DNA of 64,000 nucleotides, from positions 372,001 through 436,000 of the forward strand of contig NZ_JACHOT010000001.1 of the NCBI RefSeq assembly GCF_014200015.1, given 5' to 3'. Below, piece by piece: positions 44,127 through 54,952 of the stretch. This DNA is from Aminobacter niigataensis (lineage in GTDB: Bacteria; Pseudomonadota; Alphaproteobacteria; Rhizobiales; Rhizobiaceae). The notes beneath the pieces are model-generated. The model was not told the origin of the DNA. It did not search any database and worked only from the letters and a program-made list of their open reading frames with translations. A program made the position numbers and the translations under genes. The stretch's first letter is position 1. Every line of letters begins with the position of its first letter.

Positions 44127-44388
44127 ATGGGCCATGTCGACAAACGCAGCATCACGCTCTCACCCGAGCTTGCCGCCGCCGTCGATGGCGCGGTCGATGC
44201 CGGGGAATATGCCTCCGCCAGCGAAGTCATCCGCGACGCATTGCGGCTCTGGAAGGAACGGCGCGACCTCTTTGGCTACACCATCGAGGAACTGCCAGGA
44301 AGGCATCGATAGCGGGCCGGGGCAGTTCGACACCATGGATCAGCTAAAGGCCGAAGCGCGCAAGCGGCTTGGCCAAGCAGGTGGTTGA
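44127..44388 (+). pseudogene. decayed ParD-type antitoxin
   Basis: This is a ribbon-helix-helix antitoxin broken by a frameshift. From ATG 44127, VDKRSITLSPELAAAVDGAVDAGEYASASEVIRDALRLWKERRDLF is a normal ParD N-terminus. After YTIEELP the frame stops at 44,312. The missing toxin-binding tail (QEGIDSGPGQFDTMDQLKAEARKRLGQ) continues in another frame to 44,388. A deletion of about 10-11 bases near 44,291-44,297 would explain this. The downstream parE is reduced to a few codons. The short in-frame product of 61 residues may still bind DNA. Confidence 0.72.
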
Positions 44389-44397
44389 GGCCAACCC

Positions 44398-44424
44398 GTG
44401 CGCATCAGGCGGACGGCTTCGTAG
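44398..44424 (+). pseudogene. possible parE toxin remnant
   Basis: Eight codons, GTG-initiated (V-R-I-R-R-T-A-S), resemble the first residues of ParE-type toxins and then end in TAG. It lies 10 bp after the end of the broken antitoxin, where parE would start. Too short to be sure. Confidence 0.3.
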
Positions 44425-44428
44425 GTGT

Positions 44429-45544
44429 TCAGCCGCCGATCCTGTCCAGCGACGCCTCGATCGCAGCCCACAATTCCTCGACCGGCTCGCAGCCGACTGA
44501 AAGCCTGACGAAGCCCGGCGTGACCGCATCGCCGCGGCGGAGCCTGCGTTCGGCGACCGTGTGGACGCCGCCGAATGATGTCGCCGCATGAATCAGTTCG
44601 CAGCCGTTGATGAAATCCTCGGCCCTTTCTTCCGAACCGAGGTCGAAGCTGATCAGGAAGCCGAAGCGCTCCATCTGGGCGCGCGCCAGATTGTGGGACG
44701 GGTCGTCGGCCAGGCCCGGGTATCGGAGGCCGCTGACAGCCGAATGTTGCTTCAGCCTCTGCGCGATGACTTCCGCCGACGAACACATGCGGTCGAAGCG
44801 CAATTCGAGCGTCTCCAGGCCGCGATGGACCAGCCAGGCTTCGAACGGGCCCGGAATGCCGCCGGCATTCTGCCGCCACTCGGCGACGGCGGTGACGATT
44901 TCGGCGTTGCGGCTGGCGACGTGGCCGAACAGCACGTCCGAATGACCGTTGGGCGCCTTGGTGTCGGCGGCGACGACGATGTCGGCGCCGAGGTCGAGCG
45001 GCCGCTGGCCGAAGGGCGTCATGGTGGTATTGTCGACCACCAACTGGCCGCCAGCCTTGTGGACCGCAGCCGCCACCGCGGCGATATCACAGATGTCGAG
45101 TGCCGGGTTGGAAGGGCTTTCCACAAAGACCAGCCGATAGCCGTCGAAACCACCGTCGAGGAATGACGATGTCGGCCTGACGTCGCAGGCAACGCCAAAG
45201 GCACCGAGGAAGCGGTCCGCCAGGATCCGGGTAGTGTGATAACCGTCCGACGGCAGCAGAATGCGGTCGCCTGACTTGAGCAAGGCGAAAAACACCGCCG
45301 AGATCGCCCCCATTCCCGATGGGAACGCCACGCAGGGCGCGTCCTCGAGATGCCCGAGCATTTCTTCGACCGCGTCCCAGGTCGGATTGCTGAAGCGACC
45401 GTACTGGTTGAAGCCGGTGGCGTCGCCGGGAGCGTGGAAGATTGCCGCCATGGTCAAGGGCAGGGGAATGGGGTCGCCGACGGAGAGCCTGGCGCGGCGC
45501 AGGTGGGCTAGCTTTGCTGCGCGGGAACTCGATGCATTCGTCAT
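44429..45544 (-). CDS. cystathionine gamma-lyase/synthase family PLP enzyme
   Basis: This is a trans-sulfuration enzyme of 371 residues. Marks are YGRFSNPTWDAVEEMLGHLE, FPSGMGAISAVF, the PLP-stacking area DGYHTTR, VESPSNPALDICDI, VVDNTTMTPFGQRPLDLGAD and the PLP lysine K196 in ADTKAPNGHSD. The C-terminus carries SFGGVHTVAERR and VRLSVGCEPVEELW. The lysine context (A-D-T-K) differs slightly from the usual S-A-T-K. Gamma-lyase, gamma-synthase and beta-lyase cannot be separated by eye. It stands alone on the minus strand. Confidence 0.85.
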   Translation of the reverse strand: MTNASSSRAAKLAHLRRARLSVGDPIPLPLTMAAIFHAPGDATGFNQYGRFSNPTWDAVEEMLGHLEDAPCVAFPSGMGAISAVFFALLKSGDRILLPSDGYHTTRILADRFLGAFGVACDVRPTSSFLDGGFDGYRLVFVESPSNPALDICDIAAVAAAVHKAGGQLVVDNTTMTPFGQRPLDLGADIVVAADTKAPNGHSDVLFGHVASRNAEIVTAVAEWRQNAGGIPGPFEAWLVHRGLETLELRFDRMCSSAEVIAQRLKQHSAVSGLRYPGLADDPSHNLARAQMERFGFLISFDLGSEERAEDFINGCELIHAATSFGGVHTVAERRLRRGDAVTPGFVRLSVGCEPVEELWAAIEASLDRIGG

Positions 45545-45943
45545 GGTTTGCGGGCTCTCGGTGAAGGTGGCATCCGACGCTAAGGGCAGTGGCGCGAGCG
45601 GGCAAGGGAACTCGTCTTGTGCCAGCCGCTCGTAACCCTTCGTTAGCCTTAAGGGATCATAAAAATCGGGATGCCATGAGAGGGCTCGAAAGGTCCGTCA
45701 AGGCATTGAAGTGCACCCTGTTCCCGTTGACGCCCATATCACCCCATGTTATCCCAAATCGGTAACCATGATTTCGTTCCAGTAGAGGGTGAGGCGTTCG
45801 CCGATCCGGCAGTCGCGGCGGCTGCGGATGGCGATGCATTGTCGATCAACGGAGACAGTCTGGATTTGCGGTTGGGCCGCGCCATTGGGGCGCGGGCGAC
45901 ATGACGACGAGGGGCGCGGCCGCGGAAGCGGTCGGATCATACG
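45545..45943. promoter_or_regulatory. 400-bp control region upstream of mraZ
   Basis: This gap holds no convincing gene. It contains the mraZ promoter and MraZ-box array (given separately), and two CtrA-like pairs, GTAA-N7-TTAG (45632-45646) and TTAA-N7-TAAA (45649-45663). The remaining 185 bp to the mraZ start would be a long leader. Confidence 0.5.
45723..45756 (+). promoter_or_regulatory. mraZ/dcw promoter with MraZ-box array
   Basis: TTGACG (45727-45732), 17 bases, TATCCC (45750-45755) forms a sigma-70-type promoter. Over it lie CCCG (45723) and CCCA at 45733, 45743 and 45753, an exact 10-bp period. On the other strand the last three read TGGG, the MraZ half-site known from E. coli (TGGGN repeats, 5-base spacers). 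MraZ from the adjacent gene would bind here and repress. Confidence 0.7.
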
Positions 45944-46402
45944 ATGGATCGGTTTCTGTCAAATGCGGTGAACAGGATCGATGCGAAGGGACGGGTCTCC
46001 GTTCCGGCGCATTTCCGTGCCGTATTGCAGAAGCGCGGATACGCCGAGCTATATGCGTTGAGGGCGCTCGACGTTCCGGCACTCGATGTCGGCGGGCTCG
46101 ACCTGCTCGACCGTTACGAGCAGCGCATCGCACAAGAAGATCCGTTCCTGCAGACGGCGGACGACATGTCCTTTTTCATCCATGGCGACAGCACGTTCCT
46201 GAAACTCGACCAGGACGGGCGCATTTCGGTCTCGGATTTCCTGCGCGAGCATACGGGGATCACCACCGACGTGGCCTTTGTCGGGCGTGGGCAGTTTTTT
46301 CAAATGTGGGAGCCGGAGCGGCTGCGCAGCCATGGCGCGGATGTTCGCGCCCGGCTCTTGAAGCTTCGGCAGGCGACGAAGCCTGGGGAGCGACCGGAAT
46401 GA
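45944..46402 (+). CDS. mraZ: transcriptional regulator MraZ
   Basis: MraZ is a SpoVT-AbrB-fold ring-forming repressor of the dcw operon. The 152 residues hold two MraZ/SpoVT repeats. The first begins [25 protein letters not shown]; the second has [21 protein letters not shown] and ends with [12 protein letters not shown]. It is first in the long division/cell-wall operon, and its stop overlaps the rsmH start by ATGA. A 10-bp repeat array in the promoter suggests autoregulation. Confidence 0.95.
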   Translation: MDRFLSNAVNRIDAKGRVSVPAHFRAVLQKRGYAELYALRALDVPALDVGGLDLLDRYEQRIAQEDPFLQTADDMSFFIHGDSTFLKLDQDGRISVSDFLREHTGITTDVAFVGRGQFFQMWEPERLRSHGADVRARLLKLRQATKPGERPE

Positions 46403-47415
46403 TGGCGGGTCACGGCGATGACCAACATGCTGTCGGCGGACCGGCCCGCCACATTCCGGTGCTCCTCGCCGAGGTCCTGGCCGCGCTCAAGCCGCAGCCG
46501 GGCGAAGTCGTCATCGACGGCACGTTCGGCGCCGGCGGCTATACCAAGGCCATCCTGGCGACCGGTGCTTCCGTCGTGGCGATCGACCGCGATCCCGATG
46601 CCATCGCTGCCGGCCGTGATCTGGAGGCGCAATCGGGCGGCAAGCTGCGCCTGGTGCAGGCGCCGTTCTCCAGCCTCGATGAACATGTCGAACTGGTCGA
46701 TGGCGTGGTGCTCGACATCGGCGTTTCGTCGATGCAACTCGACCAGGCACAGCGCGGCTTCTCGTTCCGCGCCGACGGCCCGCTCGATATGCGCATGGCC
46801 CAGGCGGGTGCGAGTGCCGCCGATGTCGTCAATCGCTTCAAGGCCGGTGATCTTGCGCGCATCTTCGGTTTCCTCGGCGAGGAGCGGCACGCCGGGCGCA
46901 TCGCCCGCATGATCGAAAACCGCAGGGAAAAGCGGCCGTTCGAGCGCACGCTCGACCTGGCGGATGCGATCGAAACGCATATCGGCCGCGCCCCCAAGGA
47001 CAAGATCCACCCGGCGACGCGCGTGTTCCAGGCGCTGCGCATTTACGTCAACGACGAACTCGGCGAACTGGCGCGGGCGCTGTTTGCCGCCGAGCGTGCG
47101 CTGAAGCCCGGCGGACGCCTCGTGGTCGTCACCTTCCATTCGCTCGAAGACCGGATCGTCAAGCGCTTCATCGCCGATCGCTCCAGCGCGCCGTCGCGTT
47201 CGCGCTACATGCCGGAACTCGAAGTGATTGCGACGACCTTCACCAAGGCGGGCAATGCGGTCGGGCCAGGCGACGCCGAGACCGCGATCAACCCACGTTC
47301 GCGGTCGGCCAAGCTGCGTGCCGCGGTCCGCACGAGCGTTGCGCCACGCGGCGAAGACTTTTCCATTTTCGGACTTCCGAAGCTTCCCGACGTCAGCCAG
47401 TCGGGAGAAAGGTGA
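46399..47415 (+). CDS. rsmH: 16S rRNA (cytosine-1402-N4) methyltransferase RsmH
   Basis: RsmH (MraW) methylates N4 of C1402 in 16S rRNA, tuning the decoding centre. In the 338 residues [27 protein letters not shown] (SAM site), [37 protein letters not shown] and the C-terminal [16 protein letters not shown] are all conserved. The start is the ATG at 46399 overlapping the mraZ stop; the frame is open further up, but that part lies inside mraZ. Five bases (including a ribosome site) separate it from ftsL. Confidence 0.95.
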   Translation: MMAGHGDDQHAVGGPARHIPVLLAEVLAALKPQPGEVVIDGTFGAGGYTKAILATGASVVAIDRDPDAIAAGRDLEAQSGGKLRLVQAPFSSLDEHVELVDGVVLDIGVSSMQLDQAQRGFSFRADGPLDMRMAQAGASAADVVNRFKAGDLARIFGFLGEERHAGRIARMIENRREKRPFERTLDLADAIETHIGRAPKDKIHPATRVFQALRIYVNDELGELARALFAAERALKPGGRLVVVTFHSLEDRIVKRFIADRSSAPSRSRYMPELEVIATTFTKAGNAVGPGDAETAINPRSRSAKLRAAVRTSVAPRGEDFSIFGLPKLPDVSQSGER

Positions 47416-47419
47416 GCCC

Positions 47420-47794
47420 ATGTTCCGCACCAGTGACATCGTGCTGATCGCCGCAATGGTCGGCGCTGCCGCCTTCACTTACCAGACCAAGCACGAGGCC
47501 GAGAACCAGCTCGATGCCGTCCGCAAGATCCAGGCGCAAATCCGCTTCGAGGAAGACACTACCGACCTGCTCAAGGCCGACTGGAGCCTGCTCACCCAGC
47601 CGTCGCGGCTGCAGAAACTGGCCCAGACCTATGAGTCGGAACTCAAGCTTCAGTCCGTGGATGCCCGCCAGATCGTCAGTCTCAAGGATCTGCCGGTGCG
47701 CCCGCTGACCATCGAAGACATCACGAGCGAGCGTTTTGGCGGGGTTGCCGAAATTGCGCCGGACCAAACCACGACCGGAGGGATCGCCCAATGA
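47420..47794 (+). CDS. ftsL: cell division protein FtsL
   Basis: FtsL is a short bitopic divisome protein of 124 residues. It has a transmembrane segment close to the N-terminus (about 6-22; DIVLIAAMVGAAAFTYQ) and a periplasmic coiled-coil-like helix (about 25-75). FtsL joins FtsB and FtsQ and activates FtsW-FtsI. Sequence is poorly conserved, so the call rests largely on position between rsmH and ftsI, size and topology. Its stop overlaps the ftsI start by 4 bp. Confidence 0.88.
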   Translation: MFRTSDIVLIAAMVGAAAFTYQTKHEAENQLDAVRKIQAQIRFEEDTTDLLKADWSLLTQPSRLQKLAQTYESELKLQSVDARQIVSLKDLPVRPLTIEDITSERFGGVAEIAPDQTTTGGIAQ

Positions 47795-49500
47795 TCGGAT
47801 TGTTCGGCAAGAAGCGCAGCGCGGGCGACAGCTCCATCGTCGTCGACAGCGCGCGGAAAGCCACCGGCGGACGCACGCGCAACCGCGTCGTCATGACCAT
47901 GGCCGTGTTCTTCGGTATCTATGCGACGATCGGCGGCCGTCTCGTCTATCTCGCCATGCAGGACCCCGAGACGTCGAACGGACCCGAAAGCCGCGTGACC
48001 GCATCGCGCCCCGACATCGTCGACCGCAATGGCGAGGTCCTGGCGACCGACATCAAGACCGCCTCGCTGTTCGCCGAACCGCGCCGCATCGTCGACGCCG
48101 ACGAGGCGATCGAGAAGCTGTCGACCGTGCTGCCCGACCTCGAGGTCGAGCAGACCTACCTCAAGCTCAAAAGCGGCACAGGCTTCGTCTGGCTGAAGCG
48201 GCAGCTGACGCCCAAGCAGCAGGCCGAGATCATGCAACTCGGCATTCCCGGCATCGCCTTCCGCACCGAAAAGCGGCGCTTCTATCCCGGCGGCGAGACG
48301 ACCTCGCACATCATTGGCCTGACCAACATCGACAACAAGGGTATTTCCGGTCTCGAAAAATACATCGACGACCAGGGGCTCGCCGATCTGCAGGCCTCCG
48401 GGCTGGCGATCGCCAAGGACCTCAAGCCGGTCAAGCTGTCGATCGACCTGCGCGTCCAGCACATCGTTCGGGACGAACTGGTCACCGCGCTCGAAAAGTA
48501 TCGTGCCATCGCTGCAGGTGCTGTCGTAATCAACGTCAAGACCGGCGAAGTGCTGGCCATGGGCTCGGTTCCCGATTTCGATCCCAACAACCCGTTCAAC
48601 GCCCAGGACAAGGACCGCCTGAACCGCATGTCGGCGGGCCTGTTCGAAATGGGCTCGACGATCAAGAGCTTCACCACGTCAATGGCGCTCGATTCGGGCA
48701 AGATGACGCTCAACAGCACCGTCGACGCCAGCCGTCCGATCACCATCGGACGCCAAACCATCCGAGACTTCCACGGCAAGGGCCGGGTGCTGACTGTGCC
48801 GGAGGTGTTCATCTATTCGTCCAATATCGGCTCGGCCAAGGAGGCCGACGTCGTCGGCATCGAAGGGCACCGCGAATTCCTCAAGCGCCTGGGCCTGCTC
48901 GACCGCCTGCAGACTGAACTTCCCGAAACGGCTCGTCCGACCGAGCCGAAGGTCTGGAAGAAGGTGCATTCGATCACCGCTGCGTTCGGTCACGGCTTTT
49001 CGACGACGCCGTTGCAGACTGCGGCCGGCACGGTGGCGCTGATGAATGGCGGCCGTTACATGACGCCGACCTTCCTGCCACGAACCTTGGAAGAGGCAAT
49101 GGCTGTTTCAAGGCAGGTGGTAAGCGAAAAGACCAGCGAAGAGATGCGCTATCTGTACAATCTGAACGCGACGGCGCCGGGTGGTTCCGGCAAGCGCGGC
49201 ACGGTTCCCGGCTATCGAGTTGGCGGCAAGACCGGTACGGCTGAAAAGGTCGTCAACGGGCGCTACTCGAAGGAAAAGAACTTCAACGCCTTTATCGCCG
49301 CCTTTCCGATGGACGATCCGCAATATCTGGTGCTGACGATCATCGACGAGCCGAAGATGGAGGGGTCAACCCGTTCAGCCACGGCAGGCTTCACCGCTGC
49401 ACCGATGGTGGCCAATATTATCCGGCGTTCGGCGCCTCTGCTTGGCGTCAAGCCAGAATTCGGCCAAGAAGGTGGTGCAACTCTGGCTTCTTATCCCTGA
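47791..49500 (+). CDS. ftsI: peptidoglycan D,D-transpeptidase FtsI (PBP3)
   Basis: FtsI is the septal class B penicillin-binding protein that cross-links new peptidoglycan. In 569 residues: one N-terminal membrane span (about 32-55), the dimer domain starting at [15 protein letters not shown], and the transpeptidase domain with the nucleophile motif STIK (S289-K292), SSN (343-345) and KTG (480-482). It works with FtsW, encoded about 5 kb downstream. It overlaps ftsL by ATGA, and 52 bp separate it from murE. Confidence 0.96.
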   Translation: MIGLFGKKRSAGDSSIVVDSARKATGGRTRNRVVMTMAVFFGIYATIGGRLVYLAMQDPETSNGPESRVTASRPDIVDRNGEVLATDIKTASLFAEPRRIVDADEAIEKLSTVLPDLEVEQTYLKLKSGTGFVWLKRQLTPKQQAEIMQLGIPGIAFRTEKRRFYPGGETTSHIIGLTNIDNKGISGLEKYIDDQGLADLQASGLAIAKDLKPVKLSIDLRVQHIVRDELVTALEKYRAIAAGAVVINVKTGEVLAMGSVPDFDPNNPFNAQDKDRLNRMSAGLFEMGSTIKSFTTSMALDSGKMTLNSTVDASRPITIGRQTIRDFHGKGRVLTVPEVFIYSSNIGSAKEADVVGIEGHREFLKRLGLLDRLQTELPETARPTEPKVWKKVHSITAAFGHGFSTTPLQTAAGTVALMNGGRYMTPTFLPRTLEEAMAVSRQVVSEKTSEEMRYLYNLNATAPGGSGKRGTVPGYRVGGKTGTAEKVVNGRYSKEKNFNAFIAAFPMDDPQYLVLTIIDEPKMEGSTRSATAGFTAAPMVANIIRRSAPLLGVKPEFGQEGGATLASYP

Positions 49501-49552
49501 TTCTGCAGGCGCGCCGGCGGCGCGCCGCTTTGTATGTAGCGAACGGAACTCG

Positions 49553-51007
49553 ATGAAACTGATTGACCTTGCCGGTATCCTGCCCGTCGATGGGGTTCTG
49601 CCCAGAGATGTCGAGGTGAGTGGAGTTTCGTCGGATTCGCGGCAGGTGACGCCAGGAACGCTGTTTTTTGCCGTCTCCGGAAGCAAGGCCGACGGGGCCG
49701 CCTATGCCGGCGATGCCGCAAGGCGCGGCGCCGTTGCCGTCATCGCTGCCAAGGGGGCCCAGCTCGGCTCGGCCGGCGTGCCAGTGATATCTGTCGATGA
49801 TCCGCGCCAGGCATTGGCGCTGGCTGCCGCCAAATTCTACGGCCGCCAGCCAGAAACCATGGTTGCGGTGACAGGCACCAGCGGCAAGACTTCGGTGGCA
49901 GCGTTCGCGCGACAGATCTGGACGCATGCCGGCTATGCCGCCGCAAGCATCGGCACGACAGGTGTGGTGGCGCCCGGCCGCAACGAATACGGACAGCTGA
50001 CTACTCCGGACCCGGTCGCGTTGCACAAGCTGCTTGCCGAACTCGCGGACGCCGGCGTGACTCATGCCTCGATGGAAGCGTCGAGCCATGGTCTCGACCA
50101 GCGCCGCCTCGACGGCGTGCGGCTGGCCGCCGGCGGTTTCACCAATCTCGGCCGCGACCACATGGACTACCATCCGACGGTCGAGGAGTATCACCGCGCC
50201 AAGCTGCGCCTGTTCGATGCGCTGCTGCCGAAGGGCGCTCCGGCGGTCGTCTTCGCCGACGATCCGTGGTCACAGCCGACCATCGCTGCGGCGCGTGCTG
50301 CCGGCCTCAAGGTACTTACCGTCGGCCGCCATGGCGATTTCCTCAGCCTCAAGCGGGTCGAACACGAACGCCACCGGCAGCGCGCCGAGATCGAATGCGA
50401 TGGCGTCATCTACGAGATCGACCTGCCGCTGGCCGGCGATTTCCAGGTCGCCAATTCGCTTGTAGCCGCCGGTCTTGCGATTGCCACCGGAACCGATGTC
50501 GCCAAGGCGCTCGGGGCACTGGAATATCTTGAAGGCGCGCCAGGCCGCCTCGATCTGGTCGGCACGACGGCTGCCGGTGCGCCCGTCTACGTCGACTACG
50601 CCCACAAGCCAGATGCACTGGAAAATGTCCTGGCGGCGGTTCGGCCGTTCACGACAGGCCGTGTCATCGTCGTTTTCGGCTGCGGCGGCGACCGCGACCG
50701 CGGCAAACGTCCGATCATGGGCGAAATCGCCACGCGACTGGCCGACGTCACCATCGTCACCGACGACAACCCGCGCTCGGAAGTGCCCGAAACCATCCGC
50801 GCCGCAATCATGGCGGCGGCACCGGGCGCCATCGAGATCGGCGACCGCAGGCAGGCCATCCACGAGGCGGTGAGCATGCTCCATGCAGGCGACACGCTGA
50901 TCGTTGCCGGCAAGGGCCACGAGGAAGGTCAGACGATCGGCGCGGAAACGCTGCATTTCTCCGATCATGAGGAAGTGCGCAACGCGCTCGCCCGGAGTTC
51001 GGCATGA
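49553..51007 (+). CDS. murE: UDP-MurNAc-L-Ala-D-Glu:meso-DAP ligase MurE
   Basis: MurE adds meso-diaminopimelate to the peptidoglycan precursor in the cytoplasm using ATP. The 484-residue protein has the Mur ligase P-loop TGTSGKTS (107-114), [11 protein letters not shown], the substrate Lys area and the DNPR motif (405-408) that reads meso-DAP rather than lysine, as expected in a Gram-negative. The ATG at 49553 fits; the open frame upstream overlaps ftsI. It overlaps murF by 4 bp. Confidence 0.96.
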   Translation: MKLIDLAGILPVDGVLPRDVEVSGVSSDSRQVTPGTLFFAVSGSKADGAAYAGDAARRGAVAVIAAKGAQLGSAGVPVISVDDPRQALALAAAKFYGRQPETMVAVTGTSGKTSVAAFARQIWTHAGYAAASIGTTGVVAPGRNEYGQLTTPDPVALHKLLAELADAGVTHASMEASSHGLDQRRLDGVRLAAGGFTNLGRDHMDYHPTVEEYHRAKLRLFDALLPKGAPAVVFADDPWSQPTIAAARAAGLKVLTVGRHGDFLSLKRVEHERHRQRAEIECDGVIYEIDLPLAGDFQVANSLVAAGLAIATGTDVAKALGALEYLEGAPGRLDLVGTTAAGAPVYVDYAHKPDALENVLAAVRPFTTGRVIVVFGCGGDRDRGKRPIMGEIATRLADVTIVTDDNPRSEVPETIRAAIMAAAPGAIEIGDRRQAIHEAVSMLHAGDTLIVAGKGHEEGQTIGAETLHFSDHEEVRNALARSSA

Positions 51008-52437
51008 GCCTGCTGTGGACTTCCGAGGCACTTGTCGAGGCGACAGGCGGCCGTCCCTTCGGCCAGATGCCTGAAGGCATATCGGGCATATCCATAGACA
51101 GCCGCAGCCTGAAGCCTGGCGAAGCCTTCTTCGCCATCAAAGGCGATACGATGGATGGCCACGACTTCGCCACCGCCGCCATCAAAGCAGGCGCTGGCCT
51201 GCTTGTAGTTGCCGAAGGCAAGCTGCCGGCGCTCGGGCGTCTGAGCGCGCCGATGATCGTCGTGCCCGATGTGCTCGCAGCCCTTGTAAAGGTTGGCATT
51301 GCGGCGCGGACCCGCTCGCGGGCGCGCATCATCGCCGTCACCGGCTCGGTCGGAAAGACCTCGACCAAGGAAGCGCTGCGCCACGCACTCTCGTCGGTCG
51401 GCAAGGTGCATGCTTCGGCTGCTTCCTTCAACAACCATTGGGGCGTGCCACTGACGCTGGCGCGGATGCCGGAGGATTGCGACTATGCGGTCTTCGAGAT
51501 CGGCATGAACCATCCGGGCGAGATCAGCCCTCTCGTGCGCATGGTCCGGCCTCATATCGCCGTCGTGACGCTGATTGCCGCCGCCCATCTCGGTTTCTTC
51601 CGCAATCTCGACGAGATCGCCAAGGCCAAGGCCGAAATCTTCGAAGGCGTCGAGCCGGGTGGGGCGGTGCTGCTCAACCGCGACGACGGCCGCTTCAAGC
51701 TGCTGGAGAAATTCGCCCGCGCCGCCGGCATCGACAACGTGATGAGCTATGGCGAAAACGCCCGCGCCAACTTCCGGCTGCTGAAATGCACGCTCGAGGC
51801 CGACCATTCGATGATCGTGGCGCGCATCGGCGGCCGCGACGTGCCCGCTCGCATCGGCGCGCCGGGCCGACACATCGTGCAGAACGCGCTCGCCGTGCTT
51901 GGTGCCGCCCATCTCTGCGGCGCTGACGTGCCGACTGTCGCTACGGAACTTGCCTCGATGTCGGCCGAGAGCGGCCGCGGCCAGCGCCATGTCCTGCTCC
52001 TGCCCAACGGCCCGATCACCCTGATCGACGAGAGCTACAACGCCAATCCGGCCTCGATGAAGGCGGCGATCGAATTGCTCGATGCAACGCCGATCCATGG
52101 TGCCGGCCGGCGGATCGCCGTGCTCGGCGACATGCTTGAGCTCGGCAGCCATTCGGCCAAGCTGCATGCCGGGCTCGCCGAGCTGATCGGCTCGACGAGG
52201 ACCGACATGGTGCTGATGGCGGGACCCGAAATGAAGGCGCTTGCCGATACGCTGCCCGAGGGGTTCAGGGCGGAATATCGCACCGGTGTCGAAGAGTTGA
52301 AGGCTGTCCTTTTGCAGACGCTTCAGCCCGGCGACGCCGTCATGATCAAGTCGTCGAAGGGCATTGGTTTTTCCAGGCTCGTCGACGCGCTCGTCAAGAC
52401 ATTCCCGGCGCATGCCGGCAACACCACAGCGACCTGA
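51004..52437 (+). CDS. murF: UDP-MurNAc-tripeptide:D-Ala-D-Ala ligase MurF
   Basis: MurF adds the D-Ala-D-Ala dipeptide, finishing the cytoplasmic pentapeptide. It has 477 residues with the three Mur ligase domains. The ATP P-loop is GSVGKTST (114-121), then [23 protein letters not shown] and [15 protein letters not shown] are typical of MurF. It is coupled to murE by ATGA, and 24 bp separate it from mraY. Confidence 0.96.
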   Translation: MSLLWTSEALVEATGGRPFGQMPEGISGISIDSRSLKPGEAFFAIKGDTMDGHDFATAAIKAGAGLLVVAEGKLPALGRLSAPMIVVPDVLAALVKVGIAARTRSRARIIAVTGSVGKTSTKEALRHALSSVGKVHASAASFNNHWGVPLTLARMPEDCDYAVFEIGMNHPGEISPLVRMVRPHIAVVTLIAAAHLGFFRNLDEIAKAKAEIFEGVEPGGAVLLNRDDGRFKLLEKFARAAGIDNVMSYGENARANFRLLKCTLEADHSMIVARIGGRDVPARIGAPGRHIVQNALAVLGAAHLCGADVPTVATELASMSAESGRGQRHVLLLPNGPITLIDESYNANPASMKAAIELLDATPIHGAGRRIAVLGDMLELGSHSAKLHAGLAELIGSTRTDMVLMAGPEMKALADTLPEGFRAEYRTGVEELKAVLLQTLQPGDAVMIKSSKGIGFSRLVDALVKTFPAHAGNTTAT

Positions 52438-52461
52438 CGGGGTCTCGGGGGACGGATACGC

Positions 52462-53544
52462 ATGCTAACTTTGCTTGTCGACTTTGCGGACAAGGTGTCG
52501 TTTTTCAACGTCTTCCGCTACATCACCTTCCGCACCGGCGGCGCGCTGATCACCTCGGCGCTGATCGTCTTCATCTTCGGCCCGGCGATCATCAACGCCC
52601 TGCGCCTGAGGCAGGGCAAGGGCCAGCCGATCCGCGCCGACGGCCCGCAGACGCACTTCAAGAAGGCCGGCACGCCGACCATGGGCGGCCTGATGATCCT
52701 GTGCGGTATCATCGGCTCGACGCTGCTTTGGGCCAATATCACCTCCGTCTATGTCTGGGTGGTGCTGTTCGTCACGCTCGGCTTCGGCGCCATCGGCTTC
52801 TATGACGACTATCTCAAGGTAACCAAGCAGTCGCATCTGGGCCTATCCGGCAAGGCGCGTCTCGGCATCGAGTTCGTCATTGCCGCCATCGCCGCATGGA
52901 TCATCATGCACAACGGCCAGGCGCCGTTCTCGTCGTCGCTGACCTTCCCGTTCATCAAGGACTTCCTGCTCAACCTCGGCTGGTTCTTCATCCCGTTCGC
53001 CTGCTTCGTCATCGTTGGCGCGGGCAATGCGGTGAACCTGACAGACGGTCTCGACGGCCTCGCCATCGTTCCGATCATGATCGCCGCGGCCTCGTTCGGC
53101 GTCATCGCCTATCTCTCGGGCAACGCGGTCTTCGCTGAATACCTGCAGATCCATTTCGTGCCAGGCACCGGCGAACTCGCCGTCATCCTGGGTGCTGTCA
53201 TTGGTGCTGGCCTCGGCTTCCTCTGGTTCAACGCGCCGCCGGCGGCCATCTTCATGGGCGACACCGGTTCGCTGGCACTCGGCGGCCTGATCGGTACGGT
53301 CGCGGTCGCCACCAAGCACGAGATCGTCATGGCGATCGTCGGCGGCCTGTTCGTCATGGAGGCGCTGTCGGTCATCATCCAGGTCGGCTTCTTCAAGATG
53401 ACCGGCAAGCGGGTGTTCCTGATGGCCCCGATCCACCATCACTTCGAAAAACTTGGCTGGACCGAAAGTCAGGTCGTCATCCGCTTCTGGATCATCGCCG
53501 TCATCCTGGCGCTGATCGGTCTTTCCACCCTCAAGCTGCGCTGA
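52462..53544 (+). CDS. mraY: phospho-MurNAc-pentapeptide transferase MraY
   Basis: MraY moves phospho-MurNAc-pentapeptide to undecaprenyl phosphate, making lipid I. This is a ten-helix membrane enzyme of 360 residues. Marks are [15 protein letters not shown], the Asp pair in [22 protein letters not shown] and the HHHFEKLGW loop near the C-terminus. The ATG at 52462 follows a GGGGGA site. Confidence 0.97.
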   Translation: MLTLLVDFADKVSFFNVFRYITFRTGGALITSALIVFIFGPAIINALRLRQGKGQPIRADGPQTHFKKAGTPTMGGLMILCGIIGSTLLWANITSVYVWVVLFVTLGFGAIGFYDDYLKVTKQSHLGLSGKARLGIEFVIAAIAAWIIMHNGQAPFSSSLTFPFIKDFLLNLGWFFIPFACFVIVGAGNAVNLTDGLDGLAIVPIMIAAASFGVIAYLSGNAVFAEYLQIHFVPGTGELAVILGAVIGAGLGFLWFNAPPAAIFMGDTGSLALGGLIGTVAVATKHEIVMAIVGGLFVMEALSVIIQVGFFKMTGKRVFLMAPIHHHFEKLGWTESQVVIRFWIIAVILALIGLSTLKLR

Positions 53545-53551
53545 GGCCATC

Positions 53552-54952
53552 ATGATCCCCGCCACCTCATTTCAGGGAAAGCGAGTAGCGCTCTTCGGCC
53601 TCGGCGGCTCGGGGATCGCCACTGCGCGCGCGCTGGCGGAAGGCGGGGCAGAGGTGCTGGCCTGGGACGACAATCCCGAAAGCGTGGCAAAGGCCGCTGC
53701 AGAAGGCATCGCCACGGGCGATCTGCGCGGCGCCGAGTGGGCAGGCATATCGTCCTTCGTGCTGTCGCCGGGCGTGCCGCTGACGCATCCCAAGCCGCAC
53801 TGGACGGTGGAACTGGCGCGCGGCGCCGGCGTCGAGGTGATCGGCGACATCGAACTGTTCGCCCGCGAGCGCATCGCTACGGCATCGGCTGCGCCCTTCA
53901 TCGCCATCACCGGTACCAACGGCAAGTCGACGACGACAGCGCTGACGGCGCATATCCTGCAGTCGGCCGGACGCGACACGCAGATGGGCGGCAACATAGG
54001 CCGCGCCGTCATGACGCTCGATCCGCCGCAGCCGGATCGTCACTACGTCGTCGAGTGCTCGTCGTACCAGATCGACCTTGCGCCTTCGATCAACCCGACG
54101 GCGGGCGTCCTGCTCAACCTGACGCCGGATCATCTCGACCGTCATGGCACGATGCAGCACTACGCCTCGATCAAGGAGCGGCTGGTGGCCGGCAGCGATA
54201 CCGCTATCATCGGCGTCGACGACGTCTATTGCGCCCAGATCGCCGACCGGCTCGAGCGGGCCGGCAAGAACGTCGTGCGCATCTCCAAGCGGCTGCCGCT
54301 GACCGATGGCTATTTCGCCGATGGTACCGATCTGATGGAGGCGGCCGACGGCCGCTACAGCCGCATCGCCTTCCTGGAAGGCATCGGCTCGCTGCGTGGC
54401 CAGCACAACGCCCAGAATGCACTTGCTGCTGTAGTGGCCTGCCTCAAGGTCGGGCTCGATCTCGGTGAGATCCAGGCGGGCCTCGAATCCTTCCCCGGCC
54501 TTGCCCATCGCATGGAGCAGGTCGCACGCAAGGGCCATGTGCTGTTCGTCAACGATTCCAAGGCGACCAATGCGGACGCCGCCGCACCTGCGCTGTCGAG
54601 CTTCCCGCGCATCTACTGGATCGCCGGCGGCCTGCCCAAGGAAGGCGGCATCGAGCCGCTGCGCAGCCTGTTTCCGCGCATCGCCCGGGCCTATCTGATC
54701 GGCGAGGCTGCTCCGGCATTCTCCGCGACGCTGGGCGAGGCTGTGCCTTACGAGATTTCGGGCACGCTGGCCGCAGCCGTCGAACATGCGGCCGAGGATG
54801 CAGCTAGGGACGACTCGAGCGAGGCGGTGGTGCTGCTGTCGCCGGCCTGCGCCAGCTTCGACCAGTTCAAGAACTTCGAGATTCGCGGCGAAGCCTTCAG
54901 GCAAGCTGTGAATGCTATTGATGGCGTGAGCGCTATCGGAGGGGCAAGATAA
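53552..54952 (+). CDS. murD: UDP-MurNAc-L-Ala:D-Glu ligase MurD
   Basis: MurD adds D-glutamate to UDP-MurNAc-L-Ala. The 466 residues show an N-terminal Rossmann part ([17 protein letters not shown]), the P-loop TGTNGKST (120-127), ECSSYQID and LTPDHLDRH, and late [25 protein letters not shown]. It begins 7 bp after mraY and shares one base with the ftsW start (TAATG). Confidence 0.96.
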   Translation: MIPATSFQGKRVALFGLGGSGIATARALAEGGAEVLAWDDNPESVAKAAAEGIATGDLRGAEWAGISSFVLSPGVPLTHPKPHWTVELARGAGVEVIGDIELFARERIATASAAPFIAITGTNGKSTTTALTAHILQSAGRDTQMGGNIGRAVMTLDPPQPDRHYVVECSSYQIDLAPSINPTAGVLLNLTPDHLDRHGTMQHYASIKERLVAGSDTAIIGVDDVYCAQIADRLERAGKNVVRISKRLPLTDGYFADGTDLMEAADGRYSRIAFLEGIGSLRGQHNAQNALAAVVACLKVGLDLGEIQAGLESFPGLAHRMEQVARKGHVLFVNDSKATNADAAAPALSSFPRIYWIAGGLPKEGGIEPLRSLFPRIARAYLIGEAAPAFSATLGEAVPYEISGTLAAAVEHAAEDAARDDSSEAVVLLSPACASFDQFKNFEIRGEAFRQAVNAIDGVSAIGGAR

